64,000 nucleotides of DNA. It comes from Mycolicibacterium sp. TY81 (lineage in GTDB: Bacteria > Actinomycetota > Actinomycetes > Mycobacteriales > Mycobacteriaceae). Below the pieces are notes generated by a model, which was given only the letters and a program-made list of their open reading frames with translations, made no database searches and had not been told where the DNA came from. Both the position numbers and the translations under genes were made by a program. The DNA is taken from assembly GCF_018326285.1 (NCBI RefSeq), contig NZ_AP023362.1, positions 5,704,001 through 5,768,000 on the forward strand, written 5' to 3'. Below are positions 52,021 through 60,923 of the stretch, in pieces (the first letter of the stretch is position 1; every line of letters begins with the position of its first letter).

Positions 52021-52788
52021 CTATTGACCACCAGGGTCACTCACGATCGTGGTGATCCGCCCGGCCTCGTCAATTCCGATCACAACCTGTCCGTCCGGTG
52101 CCTGCAGGACCATGCGGTCGTGCCCGGGGATATCCAACGAAATCCCTTGCCGGCGTTGAGCATAGGCGGTCACCGCCAGGCGGTGATCGGTGATGTCGCC
52201 GGTTCGCAGCGCGCGGGTAATCGCCGCCGTGGTGGACACAGCGGCGGCGGTGGGCATCGAGAACTCGTCAGGGTTGTCAAGCAGAAACCAGCTGTATCCG
52301 TTCCCATTCGGGGCTCGGTAGTAGACCGGGGCGGGCAGCTCGGAGAGTGCTTGTGCGCAGTAGACGTAGACGGCTTCGGGCATGCCGCGTGCGATCAGCC
52401 CCTCGTAGACCCGTTCGGCCGGTTGAAGGTTCTGATACGCGGTCGTCAGCTCCGCCGCGCCGAGTCGCTCGCCTGCCTCCCGGACGTACTGGGCGAGGGA
52501 GACTACTGAGTCCGGGAAGTCGTTGATGTTTTCCCAGGCCCACAGCCACGTGTTGGTGCGCGTCGAGGTGGAGCCGATGAAATGTGGGCGGAACACCGCC
52601 GCGGGCTCGCGCTCGAACCAGAACACCGGCGGCTCGGACAGGTCTACGCGCCAAGACAGCCCCGAGTACCGGGCGATGAGTTCGGTCTGCGCCTCGATGG
52701 ACAGGATGAGCGTGTGGTCGACGAGCTGGCCGACGACGTCGCGGTCTCTCGTCAAGGTGAACTCGAAGCTCGGTGGCTCGCCTGTCAC
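52021..52788 (-). CDS. DUF6882-like protein, possible accessory immunity protein
   Basis: This 255-residue protein contains the block FRPHFIGSTSTRTNTWLWAWEN followed by SLAQYVREAGERLGAAELTT, resembling DUF6882 proteins with their W-x-W-A/E-N signature. It follows the Imm52-like gene by 4 bp on the same strand in the toxin cassette, so it may add immunity or be an accessory. The family call is tentative. Confidence 0.5.
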   Translation of the reverse strand: MTGEPPSFEFTLTRDRDVVGQLVDHTLILSIEAQTELIARYSGLSWRVDLSEPPVFWFEREPAAVFRPHFIGSTSTRTNTWLWAWENINDFPDSVVSLAQYVREAGERLGAAELTTAYQNLQPAERVYEGLIARGMPEAVYVYCAQALSELPAPVYYRAPNGNGYSWFLLDNPDEFSMPTAAAVSTTAAITRALRTGDITDHRLAVTAYAQRRQGISLDIPGHDRMVLQAPDGQVVIGIDEAGRITTIVSDPGGQ

Positions 52789-52792
52789 GTGC

Positions 52793-53497
52793 TTAGTGCG
52801 GCACTTCGTCGAGCCCGTTGGCGCTCAAGGTCTCTGTCAGCGCAGCAACCACCCGTTCGGCCGGCCAGTTGTCCGGAGCCGAAATGAGCGTTCCCCCAGC
52901 CAGTTCGGACGCCGTGAGCCCATCGGCGACTCGACTGACCGTCCCGACCTCGGCGCTGATCCAGGTGCGGTAGCCGATGCCGATCTTCCAGTTGCCGCGG
53001 CGCGCGGCGCTCCGCGTCGGGTCGTCCGCTAGGGCGAACATGGCCGGTCCCCAGGTCCGCGCCACCGCCGCGCACACGATGTCACCGTCCTCTGCGGTGA
53101 TCGCACCGGTATACATCTCGCGAAGCTCCACCGTCATGTGGTGGCTCGGAAGTCGCCCGCCCGTGGAGACGGATCCCGCAGACACCCTGATCCGCGGCGC
53201 CACCCGCGGTCCCGCACCGGCGACCGAGAACACGTATCCGTTCTCGGGCTCGGGGTCACCGTCTATGCCGGTGCCGACGAAGCCGCGCACGATGTCGGCC
53301 AGGGCCTCCGGTGAGCCCTCCCAACGCTGATCCTTCGACGTCCGCCAATACGACACATCGAACGCCGCCTGAAGCTCACTTAGCAACGCGTCGGTGCGTT
53401 GCGCGATCCATTCGGGGGACTCTCCGGTCGCGACCCACACGGAGCGCAGGATCGCATCCCGGCTCCCCCATACCGGCGCGGTGCCTGCGGTGCTCAT
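52793..53497 (-). CDS. Imm52-family immunity protein
   Basis: This 234-residue protein has the Imm52-like opening VWVATGESPEWIAQRTDALL followed by FDVSYWRTSKDQRWEGSPEAL and a C-terminal helical wing (APDNWPAERVVAALTETLSA). Imm52 proteins are the usual partners of Tox-REase-5 toxins, and this one is 19 bp downstream of such a toxin. It probably blocks the toxin's nuclease in the cytoplasm. Confidence 0.7.
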   Translation of the reverse strand: MSTAGTAPVWGSRDAILRSVWVATGESPEWIAQRTDALLSELQAAFDVSYWRTSKDQRWEGSPEALADIVRGFVGTGIDGDPEPENGYVFSVAGAGPRVAPRIRVSAGSVSTGGRLPSHHMTVELREMYTGAITAEDGDIVCAAVARTWGPAMFALADDPTRSAARRGNWKIGIGYRTWISAEVGTVSRVADGLTASELAGGTLISAPDNWPAERVVAALTETLSANGLDEVPH

Positions 53498-53516
53498 GAT
53501 CTGTCAATCCTAACTT

Positions 53517-55697
53517 TCACGGCATCCTTGGGGTGTAGATGACCGAGACGTCATAGATGCCGTTGGCCTCAAACAGTTTTCGTATCGCCGCAGCGCCGTA
53601 CGGGTCGGAGACGTGCCATTCGAGAATCGCATCGGGTGGCAGCGCGCGAAGCTGGCGCTCGACCTGTTCGAGCGTCTTGTCGGCCCGGCCTTCCCAGTAG
53701 GTGCTATCCGGCGCGAAAGCCATACCGCGATGCCCGTCTTTCGCTTCGAGGTAGACCTCCTGCGGCCCTCTGAACACCTGTGCGTCGTATTCGACGGGTC
53801 TCCCGGTCGTGGGGTCGATCCGGACGTACTCCGGGAGGTGGCCCTCCGGGGTGCGTTCAATACCGCCGACCTGGCCCTGGAAGTCCATCCAAGGCTTGTC
53901 CGGGCCGCGGTTCACGTGCCGCCAACCGGGTTCGGTGTCGCCCTTCTGCCAGGTCGACTCGGGAGTATGCGGTGGCCAGTTACCTGGGTGGTACGGATCG
54001 CCGGAGTTGTAGTGCGACCCCTGCCCGAGGTCGAAGGCGTCGGGCGACGGCGGGGTGTGCGTCGGCGGAACCTCAACCGGATTCGCATCGTGATGCCCGC
54101 CGAGCAGCATGTCCTCGAGCGGACTGTGATGCTCCAGTGGCGGTGGCGCGGTGTCACTGCCGTGCCCGATCAGCCCGTGGTCCCCGGTCGCCGGTACCTC
54201 GACGGGTCCGTGCGGAGCGACTGGCAGGTCGGCAGGCGGGTGTGGGGCGACCGGCGCCGCGTCGTGGACGACCCCGTGCTCGATGCCGTGCTCCAGGCCG
54301 TGGGTGACGGCGCCCTCGGCTGCCCCGCGTGCCAGTAGGCCTTCCCCGGCCAAAGGTGCAGTGGCTGCCGCGACGGTGCCGTCGAAGAGCGTCTTGCCGG
54401 CGTAGCGACCGGGGTCTTCGACCATCGCATGCCCCTCACGCTGCGCAGCCTGGTAGCGCAGGGGATCGCTGCGGATGTCGTCGATCGTGCCGTGCACGAG
54501 CTGTTTCCAGGACTCGCCCACACCCGGATGCCCCGGCCCGCCTAGGCCGGTCAGGTTCTCGATACCGGTGAGGGTTTCGCGTCCTCGCTCGTAGAACCCC
54601 TCTTGCATGCTGTTGGTGAAGTTGTTGAACTTGTCGCCGAGTCGTTCCCCGAGGCCGGGGATCGGTGGCTTCGGGCCGGGTTCTTGCACAGGTGGCGGCG
54701 GCAACGGCTGCTGCGCCTGCGCCGTCATCGCGGCCAGGCGCTGCTCAACCTCCCCGGGCGGTACCCGGGGATCGTTCATCAACACTTGACGCGCCATCGC
54801 CAGACCCGCCCGACCCTCGGGGGTTTTGGGATCGAACTTCGGCTCCGAAGCTGGTCCAGCCGCGGCGGGCGGACCACCCGGCAGCATCATGTCCTGCAGC
54901 GTGCGGGGATGCTCAGACGCCGCGTCGCTCTTGCCGTCCTTGCCGGCCAGCAGATCCAGCGGATTCGTCGGCTTGTCCGGCTGCGCGGGAGGTCGCTGCT
55001 GCGTCCAGGGCGATTTCTCGTCGGGTTTCTTTGCAGGATCCGGTACGCCCAGAAGCCCTGCGAGTCCGCCATTGTCGTCGTCGCCCGGCTTGTCCTGCGG
55101 TGGCTCTTTCGGCTTCTGGTAGTCCACGGCCTTCACCGTTGGCTCGTGCTTCCCGTCGCCGTCGTGACCTGGGAACGCGACCCCGTTCAGCGGGGAGAGT
55201 GCGCCGTGGATCCGGTCGGCGGTCTGTTTGTCGGCGTCGACCAGCTGCTGCACAGCGGTTTGGATCGCGTGCGCGTGTTCCTTCGCCTTCGACTGCCGGT
55301 CCGATCCGTCGCTGAGGAGAGACGGCGTCGACGTGTCCTTCACGGCGAAGTCCTGGCCGACAGTGAACCCGTCCTCCTCCGCCTCGACGATCGCGTTCAG
55401 GGCCTGTCGCTTCGCCCACGCCACGTCGCCAGACCCGGTGGTGGCGTGCGCGCTCGCGCTGTGCAGCGCGTCCGCGGCGCCCCGGACTGTCACCAGGTCC
55501 GCCCAGGAGCGTTCGGCGGCAGCGTCAGCCCCGGCGCCCTCCCAGGTCGTCCCGCCCGGCCGAGTCATGCCGTTGTGGATGGTCGTGAAGTGCTCCTCCC
55601 ACGCCTGGGCTGTGCTCGACCAGTGCGTCGCCGCGGCGTCGAGGTGCTCGGTGTTCCACGCTTCGACATCGGCGCGGGTCAGGGATCCGCCGGCCAA
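53517..55697 (-). CDS. ESX-type polymorphic toxin with Tox-REase-5-like nuclease domain
   Basis: From TTG 55697 the 726-residue protein opens with a helical T7SS-type domain (SLTRADVEAWNTEHLDAAA, WSSTAQAWEEHFTTIHNG), continues through a long Pro-rich linker, and ends in a nuclease-like domain (about 625-726) with EYVRIDPTTGRPVEYDAQVF, QEVYLEAKDGHRGMAF (E-x-K) and YWEGRADKTLEQVERQ. The end domain resembles Tox-REase-5, a restriction-endonuclease-fold toxin. It is preceded by an EspC-like gene and followed by an Imm52-like gene. The open frame up to 56234 is overlapping artefact. Confidence 0.75.
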   Translation of the reverse strand: MAGGSLTRADVEAWNTEHLDAAATHWSSTAQAWEEHFTTIHNGMTRPGGTTWEGAGADAAAERSWADLVTVRGAADALHSASAHATTGSGDVAWAKRQALNAIVEAEEDGFTVGQDFAVKDTSTPSLLSDGSDRQSKAKEHAHAIQTAVQQLVDADKQTADRIHGALSPLNGVAFPGHDGDGKHEPTVKAVDYQKPKEPPQDKPGDDDNGGLAGLLGVPDPAKKPDEKSPWTQQRPPAQPDKPTNPLDLLAGKDGKSDAASEHPRTLQDMMLPGGPPAAAGPASEPKFDPKTPEGRAGLAMARQVLMNDPRVPPGEVEQRLAAMTAQAQQPLPPPPVQEPGPKPPIPGLGERLGDKFNNFTNSMQEGFYERGRETLTGIENLTGLGGPGHPGVGESWKQLVHGTIDDIRSDPLRYQAAQREGHAMVEDPGRYAGKTLFDGTVAAATAPLAGEGLLARGAAEGAVTHGLEHGIEHGVVHDAAPVAPHPPADLPVAPHGPVEVPATGDHGLIGHGSDTAPPPLEHHSPLEDMLLGGHHDANPVEVPPTHTPPSPDAFDLGQGSHYNSGDPYHPGNWPPHTPESTWQKGDTEPGWRHVNRGPDKPWMDFQGQVGGIERTPEGHLPEYVRIDPTTGRPVEYDAQVFRGPQEVYLEAKDGHRGMAFAPDSTYWEGRADKTLEQVERQLRALPPDAILEWHVSDPYGAAAIRKLFEANGIYDVSVIYTPRMP

Positions 55698-55701
55698 GGC
55701 T

Positions 55702-55989
55702 TCAGACCTGAACGGCGGAGATCGCCTGGCCGGAGTCGCCGTCGGTGCGCGTGTAGCGGGCCGCCGCCGCGCGCAGCTTCTCCCCAGTGCTGGTGGCTCG
55801 GCCGGAGAGAGTTGAGGTGATGGTGTCGACCAGCGAGTGGCCCATGGTGACGGCAGACGTGCTGGCCTGAGTGTGGTGCCCGGCCGAGGCTGCGGGTGCG
55901 GCGCTGCCGGCGAGGGCTGCGGCGGCGGTATCGCAGACGTTGGCGTGCGACTGCAGCCCCTCGGCGTCGACCTTGATGGCATCTGCCAC
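55702..55989 (-). CDS. EspC-like ESX secretion-associated protein
   Basis: This 95-residue protein begins MADAIKVDAEGLQSHANVCD, the opening of the EspC-type T7SS family (related to WXG100), with a second helix GHSLVDTITSTLSGRATSTG. It is transcribed 4 bp before the toxin and should form its co-secreted partner or chaperone. ATG 55989. Confidence 0.75.
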   Translation of the reverse strand: MADAIKVDAEGLQSHANVCDTAAAALAGSAAPAASAGHHTQASTSAVTMGHSLVDTITSTLSGRATSTGEKLRAAAARYTRTDGDSGQAISAVQV

Positions 55990-56014
55990 GACGGATCCCC
56001 CTCCTCCCCAGGAG

Positions 56015-56028
56015 ATCCAAGGATAAGG
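56015..56028 (-). promoter_or_regulatory. Promoter motif of the toxin cassette
   Basis: ATCCAAGGATAAGG (plus strand) gives TATCCT as a minus-strand -10 element, 26 bp before the EspC-like start. The same 14-mer occurs at 56942-56955 ahead of the small membrane gene, suggesting shared control. Confidence 0.6.
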
Positions 56029-56191
56029 CTAGATCTGGTGTGGGGTCCGACGCTGATTTGTTCGGATCCGCGGCCGAGCAGGGGCGGATCAGGAAGCCGA
56101 CGACGAATACGCGATGGACCACCACTCCACGCGTCGTTCAGTGCGGCCCTCTGCGCCGTGGAGAACCGCGTCACCGCCAATCCGGGTGAGG

Positions 56192-56737
56192 TTATTCGGC
56201 CCGGGTCGGGCGAGGCGCCCACACCCGGCTCCACACTTCACGAATCGCGACGCCGAGCAGAACCAGCGCAAACACCACCAGCAAGCTCAACTTGAGACCA
56301 CCGCCGAATCCCGTGCCGTAGTGGAGCGCACAGAGGATGATGGCGGCACCGGTGATCGGCGCGAGAATCGTGACAATGCCCGCGGGCCATCGCGCGACGG
56401 ATATCGCTTCGACCACGGCGGCAATGGTAGTGATGGCCAGCGCCACGACCGCGACGGTCGAGAGGCCGTTCACGATGAAGAACCCATCGTTCAGCGCCGG
56501 CGGATGGCCGGTCAGCGGCTCGTACGCCGTCCAGCCAAAGTCTTTGTGTCCCAACCCGACTCCGAATATCGACTCGTCGGAGTCGGCGTACCGCCGCGGC
56601 AGGCCGAAGTTCAATGGCGCCGAATTCATCTCCGTCATGAGACGTGCGACGACGAACACCCACCACGACACGGCCCCGGTGACGTGAGCGATGCGCGCCG
56701 TAACGAAGCGCCGGCCGTGGAGTTCAACGCAGCTCAT
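56192..56737 (-). CDS. Membrane protein, unknown
   Basis: This 181-residue protein has about four hydrophobic segments: VTGAVSWWVFVVARLM, FIVNGLSTVAVVALAITTIAA, GIVTILAPITGAAIILC and LKLSLLVVFALVLLGVAI. ATG 56737 (MSCVELHGRRF) is preferred to earlier starts. It follows the 42-residue membrane gene and may share its promoter. It lies upstream of the toxin cassette. Confidence 0.55.
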   Translation of the reverse strand: MSCVELHGRRFVTARIAHVTGAVSWWVFVVARLMTEMNSAPLNFGLPRRYADSDESIFGVGLGHKDFGWTAYEPLTGHPPALNDGFFIVNGLSTVAVVALAITTIAAVVEAISVARWPAGIVTILAPITGAAIILCALHYGTGFGGGLKLSLLVVFALVLLGVAIREVWSRVWAPRPTRAE

Positions 56738-56792
56738 CCGAGTACCGCCGCGCCGTTCGGGCCGATCTGTGGCGCCGGCACGAAGCAGCGAG

Positions 56793-56921
56793 TCATAGTT
56801 CGTCGTCTTCGTCCTCAAGCCGCGGGCGTGGCTTGCGCATCACGACCACTGCCCAGATCACGCCGCCGATGAGCGCCGCGACGATGGCCAAGAAGACGAG
56901 CTGTCCCGCCAGGTAGTCCAT
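56793..56921 (-). CDS. Small single-span membrane protein
   Basis: Forty-two codons from ATG 56921: MDYLAGQLVFLAIVAALIGG, VIWAVVVMRKPRPRLEDEDD, one membrane helix followed by a basic then acidic tail. A duplicated promoter motif lies just upstream. Too short for most gene finders. Confidence 0.55.
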   Translation of the reverse strand: MDYLAGQLVFLAIVAALIGGVIWAVVVMRKPRPRLEDEDDEL

Positions 56922-56941
56922 CGCATCCCCCTGCCCCCGAA

Positions 56942-56955
56942 ATCCAAGGATAAGG
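56942..56955 (-). promoter_or_regulatory. Second copy of the toxin-cassette promoter motif
   Basis: ATCCAAGGATAAGG identical to 56015-56028, here 21 bp before the small membrane gene start, with a similar pyrimidine-rich GATCCCC stretch between motif and gene. Confidence 0.6.
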
Positions 56956-57083
56956 GGATCGCCGGCATGGTTCCCGCGGAGATTGGGCGTCACCCGCTGA
57001 GGTGACAGCAGGACGGAACACGCGCACTCACTCAGCCAACTCGCGGGTGTACCTCGAACCGTGGCGCCGGACTATGTTGGCCA

Positions 57084-57359
57084 GTGAATGGGCGAAAGCG
57101 GGCAATGATGGCCGGTCTCCTTCGGCTGGGCACGTACCTGGCGACATGCGGGGCGCCGGCCCTCGGCCTGTCACCGGTAGCGGCAGCTGACGCGGCTTAC
57201 GACCCGACCGGCAACCGATCAGGCGGCCCGGTACCGACTGTCAATGGTGTGCCGTGTGTCGGCGGTGGCCTGGGTGTTTGCGTGAGTATGCGGCAGAACC
57301 GTCCGCCCGCTTCGGTGCCGCAGTTCGGTGTGGGGCACAGTCCGACGGTGCGCCGCTGA
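57084..57359 (+). CDS. Small exported protein, unknown
   Basis: This 91-residue protein starts at GTG 57084 (ATG 57105 also possible) and has a signal-peptide-like segment MMAGLLRLGTYLATCGAPAL ending near VAAADAAY, then a Gly/Pro-rich short mature part with two Cys. No family recognised. Confidence 0.5.
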   Translation: MNGRKRAMMAGLLRLGTYLATCGAPALGLSPVAAADAAYDPTGNRSGGPVPTVNGVPCVGGGLGVCVSMRQNRPPASVPQFGVGHSPTVRR

Positions 57360-57420
57360 GTGTCGAGCCGCCCGACGCGCAACCGGCGGCCGACGAGTTC
57401 AGCTGGGTAAGGTGCTGGCA

Positions 57421-58449
57421 ATGACCAATTTCCCGGAGCCGGCCGACGACCTCGAGCCGCAGCTCGAACCGGTCGCGGCCCGGCTCCTCGATGCGCAGGT
57501 GGCGTTCGCCATGCAGCAGCTGCGCGGCGAGAACTACCACAGCCTGGTCCTCGACGAGATCGAGCACGCCCTGTCGGAGGCGTCGGAGATCACGCTGTCC
57601 GACGCCGTGACGCCCACGATGATCAAGAACGTCGCCGCGAAGTACGCCGTGCAGGTCCCGGTGGAAGGCGGCATCGCGGAACTGGTCAGTGAGGTCGCTG
57701 CCCGGCTCTATCAGCTCACCGCGTCCTCGGACACCCGCTTCGGCGACGTCATCGACGGGCGTCGTTTCAGTGAGCTCAGCGCGATGGTGCTCGAGATGGG
57801 CGTCACGCAGCGAGTGCTGGAGCGGATTCTGAGCAGCGAGGCGTTCACCGAATTCTGCGTGACGCTGGTCCAGCACTCGCTCGCCGAATCCGTCACGCAG
57901 GGTGGCAGGTCGTTGGCCCGTGGTCGACTGGGCCGCGTGTTCGGCGCAGTCGGTGCCCGGATGCCACAGGGCCCGGTCGAACGGCTGGAGCTGCGCGCCG
58001 AGGATCTGGCGCGCCGCGGCGCCCGCTTTCTGCTCGCCCACACGCATGCGGACGAAGACGTGCTCGCCGAGGCGCTCAACGATCTGTGGCGCAGCAACCT
58101 GAACAGCCCGCTGTCGTCGGCGATTTCGGTGATTTCGGCCGACGACGTCGAGGACGCGGTCGTGCCGATCTACGAGTTCTGGCGCACCTTCCGGGACACC
58201 GACTACTTCCGCGCGCTCCTCGACGAGGGCATCGATCATGTCTTCGAAAAGTACGGCGATGTCAGCCTTTACGATCTGCTGCTCGATCTCGGGGTCGGCC
58301 GTGAGGACATGATCGAGGAAGCGCTGCGCTTCGGCCCGCCGGTGATCGCCCTGCTCGATGAGCGCGGTTATCTGGAGTCGGTGCTGCGACGCCGTCTCAT
58401 CCCGTTCTACGCCTCGGATCAGTTCCGGGAGGCCCTGGCTGGCGGCTGA
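57421..58449 (+). CDS. Conserved-type helical protein, unknown
   Basis: A 342-residue, mostly helical soluble protein: MTNFPEPADDLEPQLEPVAA, RFLLAHTHADEDVLAEALND, and a C-terminal repeat-like helix region (EGIDHVFEKYGDVSLYDLLL). ATG 57421 with GGTAAGG upstream. Composition is typical of mycobacterial core genes, but I do not recognise the family. Confidence 0.6.
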   Translation: MTNFPEPADDLEPQLEPVAARLLDAQVAFAMQQLRGENYHSLVLDEIEHALSEASEITLSDAVTPTMIKNVAAKYAVQVPVEGGIAELVSEVAARLYQLTASSDTRFGDVIDGRRFSELSAMVLEMGVTQRVLERILSSEAFTEFCVTLVQHSLAESVTQGGRSLARGRLGRVFGAVGARMPQGPVERLELRAEDLARRGARFLLAHTHADEDVLAEALNDLWRSNLNSPLSSAISVISADDVEDAVVPIYEFWRTFRDTDYFRALLDEGIDHVFEKYGDVSLYDLLLDLGVGREDMIEEALRFGPPVIALLDERGYLESVLRRRLIPFYASDQFREALAGG

Positions 58450-58486
58450 GCCGTTTGGCTGTGCAGCACCCGGGTAACCACCCGTC

Positions 58487-58753
58487 ATGGCTTCCGACAG
58501 ACAGCCGAACCAGGCACCACCGGACCCGGATCCGACATTGACCCCGGGCCTGGCACCTGGCGGCGGCACCGAACCCGGCGACACGCCGCCCGATTCCGGG
58601 CAGGAATCGGCGACGAGCAATCCCGATCCGACCCCGCCGGCCGGCGGCCCGAAAAAGGTGATCGCCCCGACGGTTGTGATCGCGATCTACGTCATCATCT
58701 TCCTGACCATTGCGGTCCTGTTCATCCTGAAGATCGCCGGCGTCTTCAACTGA
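58487..58753 (+). CDS. DUF6480-like small membrane protein
   Basis: This 88-residue protein has a Pro/Gly-rich cytoplasmic N-terminus (PPDPDPTLTPGLAPGGG, PGDTPPDSG) and one C-terminal membrane helix (VVIAIYVIIFLTIAVLFILK). The pattern matches DUF6480. Its stop is adjacent to the convergent oxidoreductase stop. Confidence 0.65.
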   Translation: MASDRQPNQAPPDPDPTLTPGLAPGGGTEPGDTPPDSGQESATSNPDPTPPAGGPKKVIAPTVVIAIYVIIFLTIAVLFILKIAGVFN

Positions 58754-59386
58754 CTACTTGTACGGCGGATACGGCGCGTCGTGCAGCACGCGGGCCAGGT
58801 GTGCGGCGTTGCGGGCCGCCGCGGCGGTGGCCGACGCGACCGCTTCCGGGACCTCGTCGAGATCGTTGTAGTCCGTCGACTCCATCGCGGCGCCGTTCCA
58901 GTACGTGCAGCCCTGAGCGGGGATGTTGAAGCCAATGTCGTTGAGGCCCTGGAAGATATCGGCGACGGTTTTGTGGGCACCGTCCTCGTTGCCGACGACG
59001 CTGACGATCGCGACTTTCTGCGAGACGGCCGGCCGGCCCTGATCATCCTTGTTGGAAAGCTCGGCGTCGAGGCGCTCGAGAACCCGTTGTGCGACCGACG
59101 ACGGGTGCCCCAGCCAGATGGGCGTGCTGATCAGCAGGATGTCGGCGTCGAGGACCTGGGCCCGGATCTGTGGCCACTGATCGCTGTCACCCATGTCCGC
59201 CTCGACGCCGGGCGCGATGTTGTAGTCCACGCACCGGACGGTTTCGCACGCGACGCCCTGCTCCCGCAGCACGGCCAGGACATGCTCGGCGATGAGGTCA
59301 CTGCTCGACGGTGCCGGGCCCGGTTTGAGGGTGCAGATCAATGCTGTCGCGCGAAGCGGAATCTGAGGCACGGTGGATTCGGTCAT
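58754..59386 (-). CDS. NADPH-dependent FMN reductase-like flavodoxin-fold protein
   Basis: This 210-residue protein has ATALICTLKPGPAPSSSDLI (phosphate loop), ADILLISTPIWLGHPSSVAQ and KVAIVSVVGNEDGAHKTVAD, which bind FMN as in NAD(P)H-dependent flavin reductases. ATG 59386. The electron acceptor is unknown. Confidence 0.8.
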   Translation of the reverse strand: MTESTVPQIPLRATALICTLKPGPAPSSSDLIAEHVLAVLREQGVACETVRCVDYNIAPGVEADMGDSDQWPQIRAQVLDADILLISTPIWLGHPSSVAQRVLERLDAELSNKDDQGRPAVSQKVAIVSVVGNEDGAHKTVADIFQGLNDIGFNIPAQGCTYWNGAAMESTDYNDLDEVPEAVASATAAAARNAAHLARVLHDAPYPPYK

Positions 59387-59477
59387 GACGGGCGGGTACC
59401 CGCGACGGACTGTGACAAACGGAACGGGCGGGGATCACTACTTCCGGAGCCATGCCAGGCGGAGCATCCTCAGCCGG

Positions 59478-60101
59478 TCACGCGTGGGGTGAGCGCGCCT
59501 CCAACTCCGCCACCCGTGCCTTGAGCGCGTCGATCTCGGCCTGCAGTTCGGCCTCGCGGCCGTCGAACCTGGCCTGGTATGCCTCGCCGAGTTCGCGCAG
59601 GTACTCGCGGTCGAAGCGGGGAATGATGGAGCGTGAGCAGTTCCAGTCGAAGGCCTCGACCGCGATCTCGATCTCGCGCTGCGGTCCATCCTCGATGACG
59701 GTCCCGCGGCCGAAGACCTTGAGACGGGTGCGTCGCGGGTAGTCCACGAAGAACATCGCCAGCCGGTCGTCGGCGGCCAGATTGCCCAGGGTGACGAACT
59801 GGTTGTTGCCGGGCAGATCGATGAAGCGCAGCCGGTCGGTCTCGGGCAAGTACCGCACGAATCCGGCTGGGCCGCTGCGGTATTGGAGGTACGGCCAGCC
59901 GTTGGGTGTGACGGTGGCCAGACAGAACTGGTCTGCGCGCCGGATCATCAGCAGCTCGCGGTCGTCGAGGCGCTGCGGTCCGTCGTCGGCGCGCTCGGTG
60001 TGCCGGCCGTACGCCAGATAGCTGCCGTTGCGCTGCTGACGATCCAGGGCATCGGGGCCGAATGCCAGGTGGTGGTAGTGATTGTTGGGTTCGGCGGACA
60101 C
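59478..60101 (-). CDS. Pyridoxamine 5'-phosphate oxidase-family protein
   Basis: This 207-residue split-barrel protein has ADQFCLATVTPNGWPYLQYR and RLRFIDLPGNNQFVTLGNLA followed by DDRLAMFFVDYPRRTRLKVF, the FMN-binding pattern of the PNPOx-like family, and ends in a coiled helix (LQAEIDALKARVAELEARS). GTG 60101. An antioxidant or cofactor role is possible. Confidence 0.8.
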   Translation of the reverse strand: MSAEPNNHYHHLAFGPDALDRQQRNGSYLAYGRHTERADDGPQRLDDRELLMIRRADQFCLATVTPNGWPYLQYRSGPAGFVRYLPETDRLRFIDLPGNNQFVTLGNLAADDRLAMFFVDYPRRTRLKVFGRGTVIEDGPQREIEIAVEAFDWNCSRSIIPRFDREYLRELGEAYQARFDGREAELQAEIDALKARVAELEARSPHA

Positions 60102-60140
60102 AACGGCTACGCTACGCCCGCCTTCGAGCCCGACGATCGG

Positions 60141-60800
60141 CTAGCGCGGCGGATTGAACGTGTTCGGGGTTTCCGGGTGGATGCGCTGCACCGTGGGGGC
60201 CGGGCGCGTGCCCTGTGGGCTGCCGGGATGTAGCGTCACCTGCCAAATACTGCTCAGGTCATTGGGTGTGAAGCACGTCTTGTCCAGGCACGGCACGCAT
60301 TGCTGGTCGGGGCCGCATCCCGCCACCACGGGAATGCCGAGGAGATTCATGATGCGGAAGATGTTCTCGGTGTTGCCGCCCACGAGTGCGACCGATCCGG
60401 CGGGAAGGCTCGAGACTGCTTGGGCCAGCGGTTCGGCGGCCGCGGCGGACGGAGTGCTGGGATCCGCGTTGGGCAACTGCTGAACCGCCAGTCCGCGCGC
60501 GGCGGCGGTGTACGACACGGTCTGCTTCGACCGCAGCGCACTCGATGCGTACACGTTGTTGAACCTGATGTCCTGCAGGACCTTGGCGACGGCCTTCGCG
60601 TATTGAATCCCGTTGCTCGACAGCGGGAGGGTGGGATCGGAGAACACGGGTTCGCCGTGCTCGACGATGTACACGACGGTCGGCGCCCGGTTGGGTGCGT
60701 CGGCTTGCGCGGGATTGCTCGCCACCGCGATCGGTAGTGCGCACACAGTGCCCGCGATCGCGATCGAAGCTCGGGTTGTGAGCTTGCGTCGTGCCGCCAT
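60141..60800 (-). CDS. Exported histidine-phosphatase-fold protein lacking the canonical Arg
   Basis: This 219-residue protein has a signal peptide (MAARRKLTTRASIAIAGTVC) and a histidine-phosphatase-like domain: PTVVYIVEHGEPVFSDP, LSSNGIQYAKAVAKVLQD and NNVYASSALRSKQTVSYTA. The hallmark RHG is EHG, so normal phosphate binding is doubtful. Cys residues near QCVPCLDKTCF suggest a disulfide-stabilised secreted form. ATG 60800. Confidence 0.65.
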   Translation of the reverse strand: MAARRKLTTRASIAIAGTVCALPIAVASNPAQADAPNRAPTVVYIVEHGEPVFSDPTLPLSSNGIQYAKAVAKVLQDIRFNNVYASSALRSKQTVSYTAAARGLAVQQLPNADPSTPSAAAAEPLAQAVSSLPAGSVALVGGNTENIFRIMNLLGIPVVAGCGPDQQCVPCLDKTCFTPNDLSSIWQVTLHPGSPQGTRPAPTVQRIHPETPNTFNPPR

Positions 60801-60923
60801 CGTTGTCCTCCTGGCTGTGAATGATGTTTGCAGGCACCATCTTTCGGTGCGCGCTGAACGGTACGACCGGAGCTGACGAGGCAGCGGGAGAGTTCCGCTG
60901 GATGGGATCACGGTCCGGCAACG

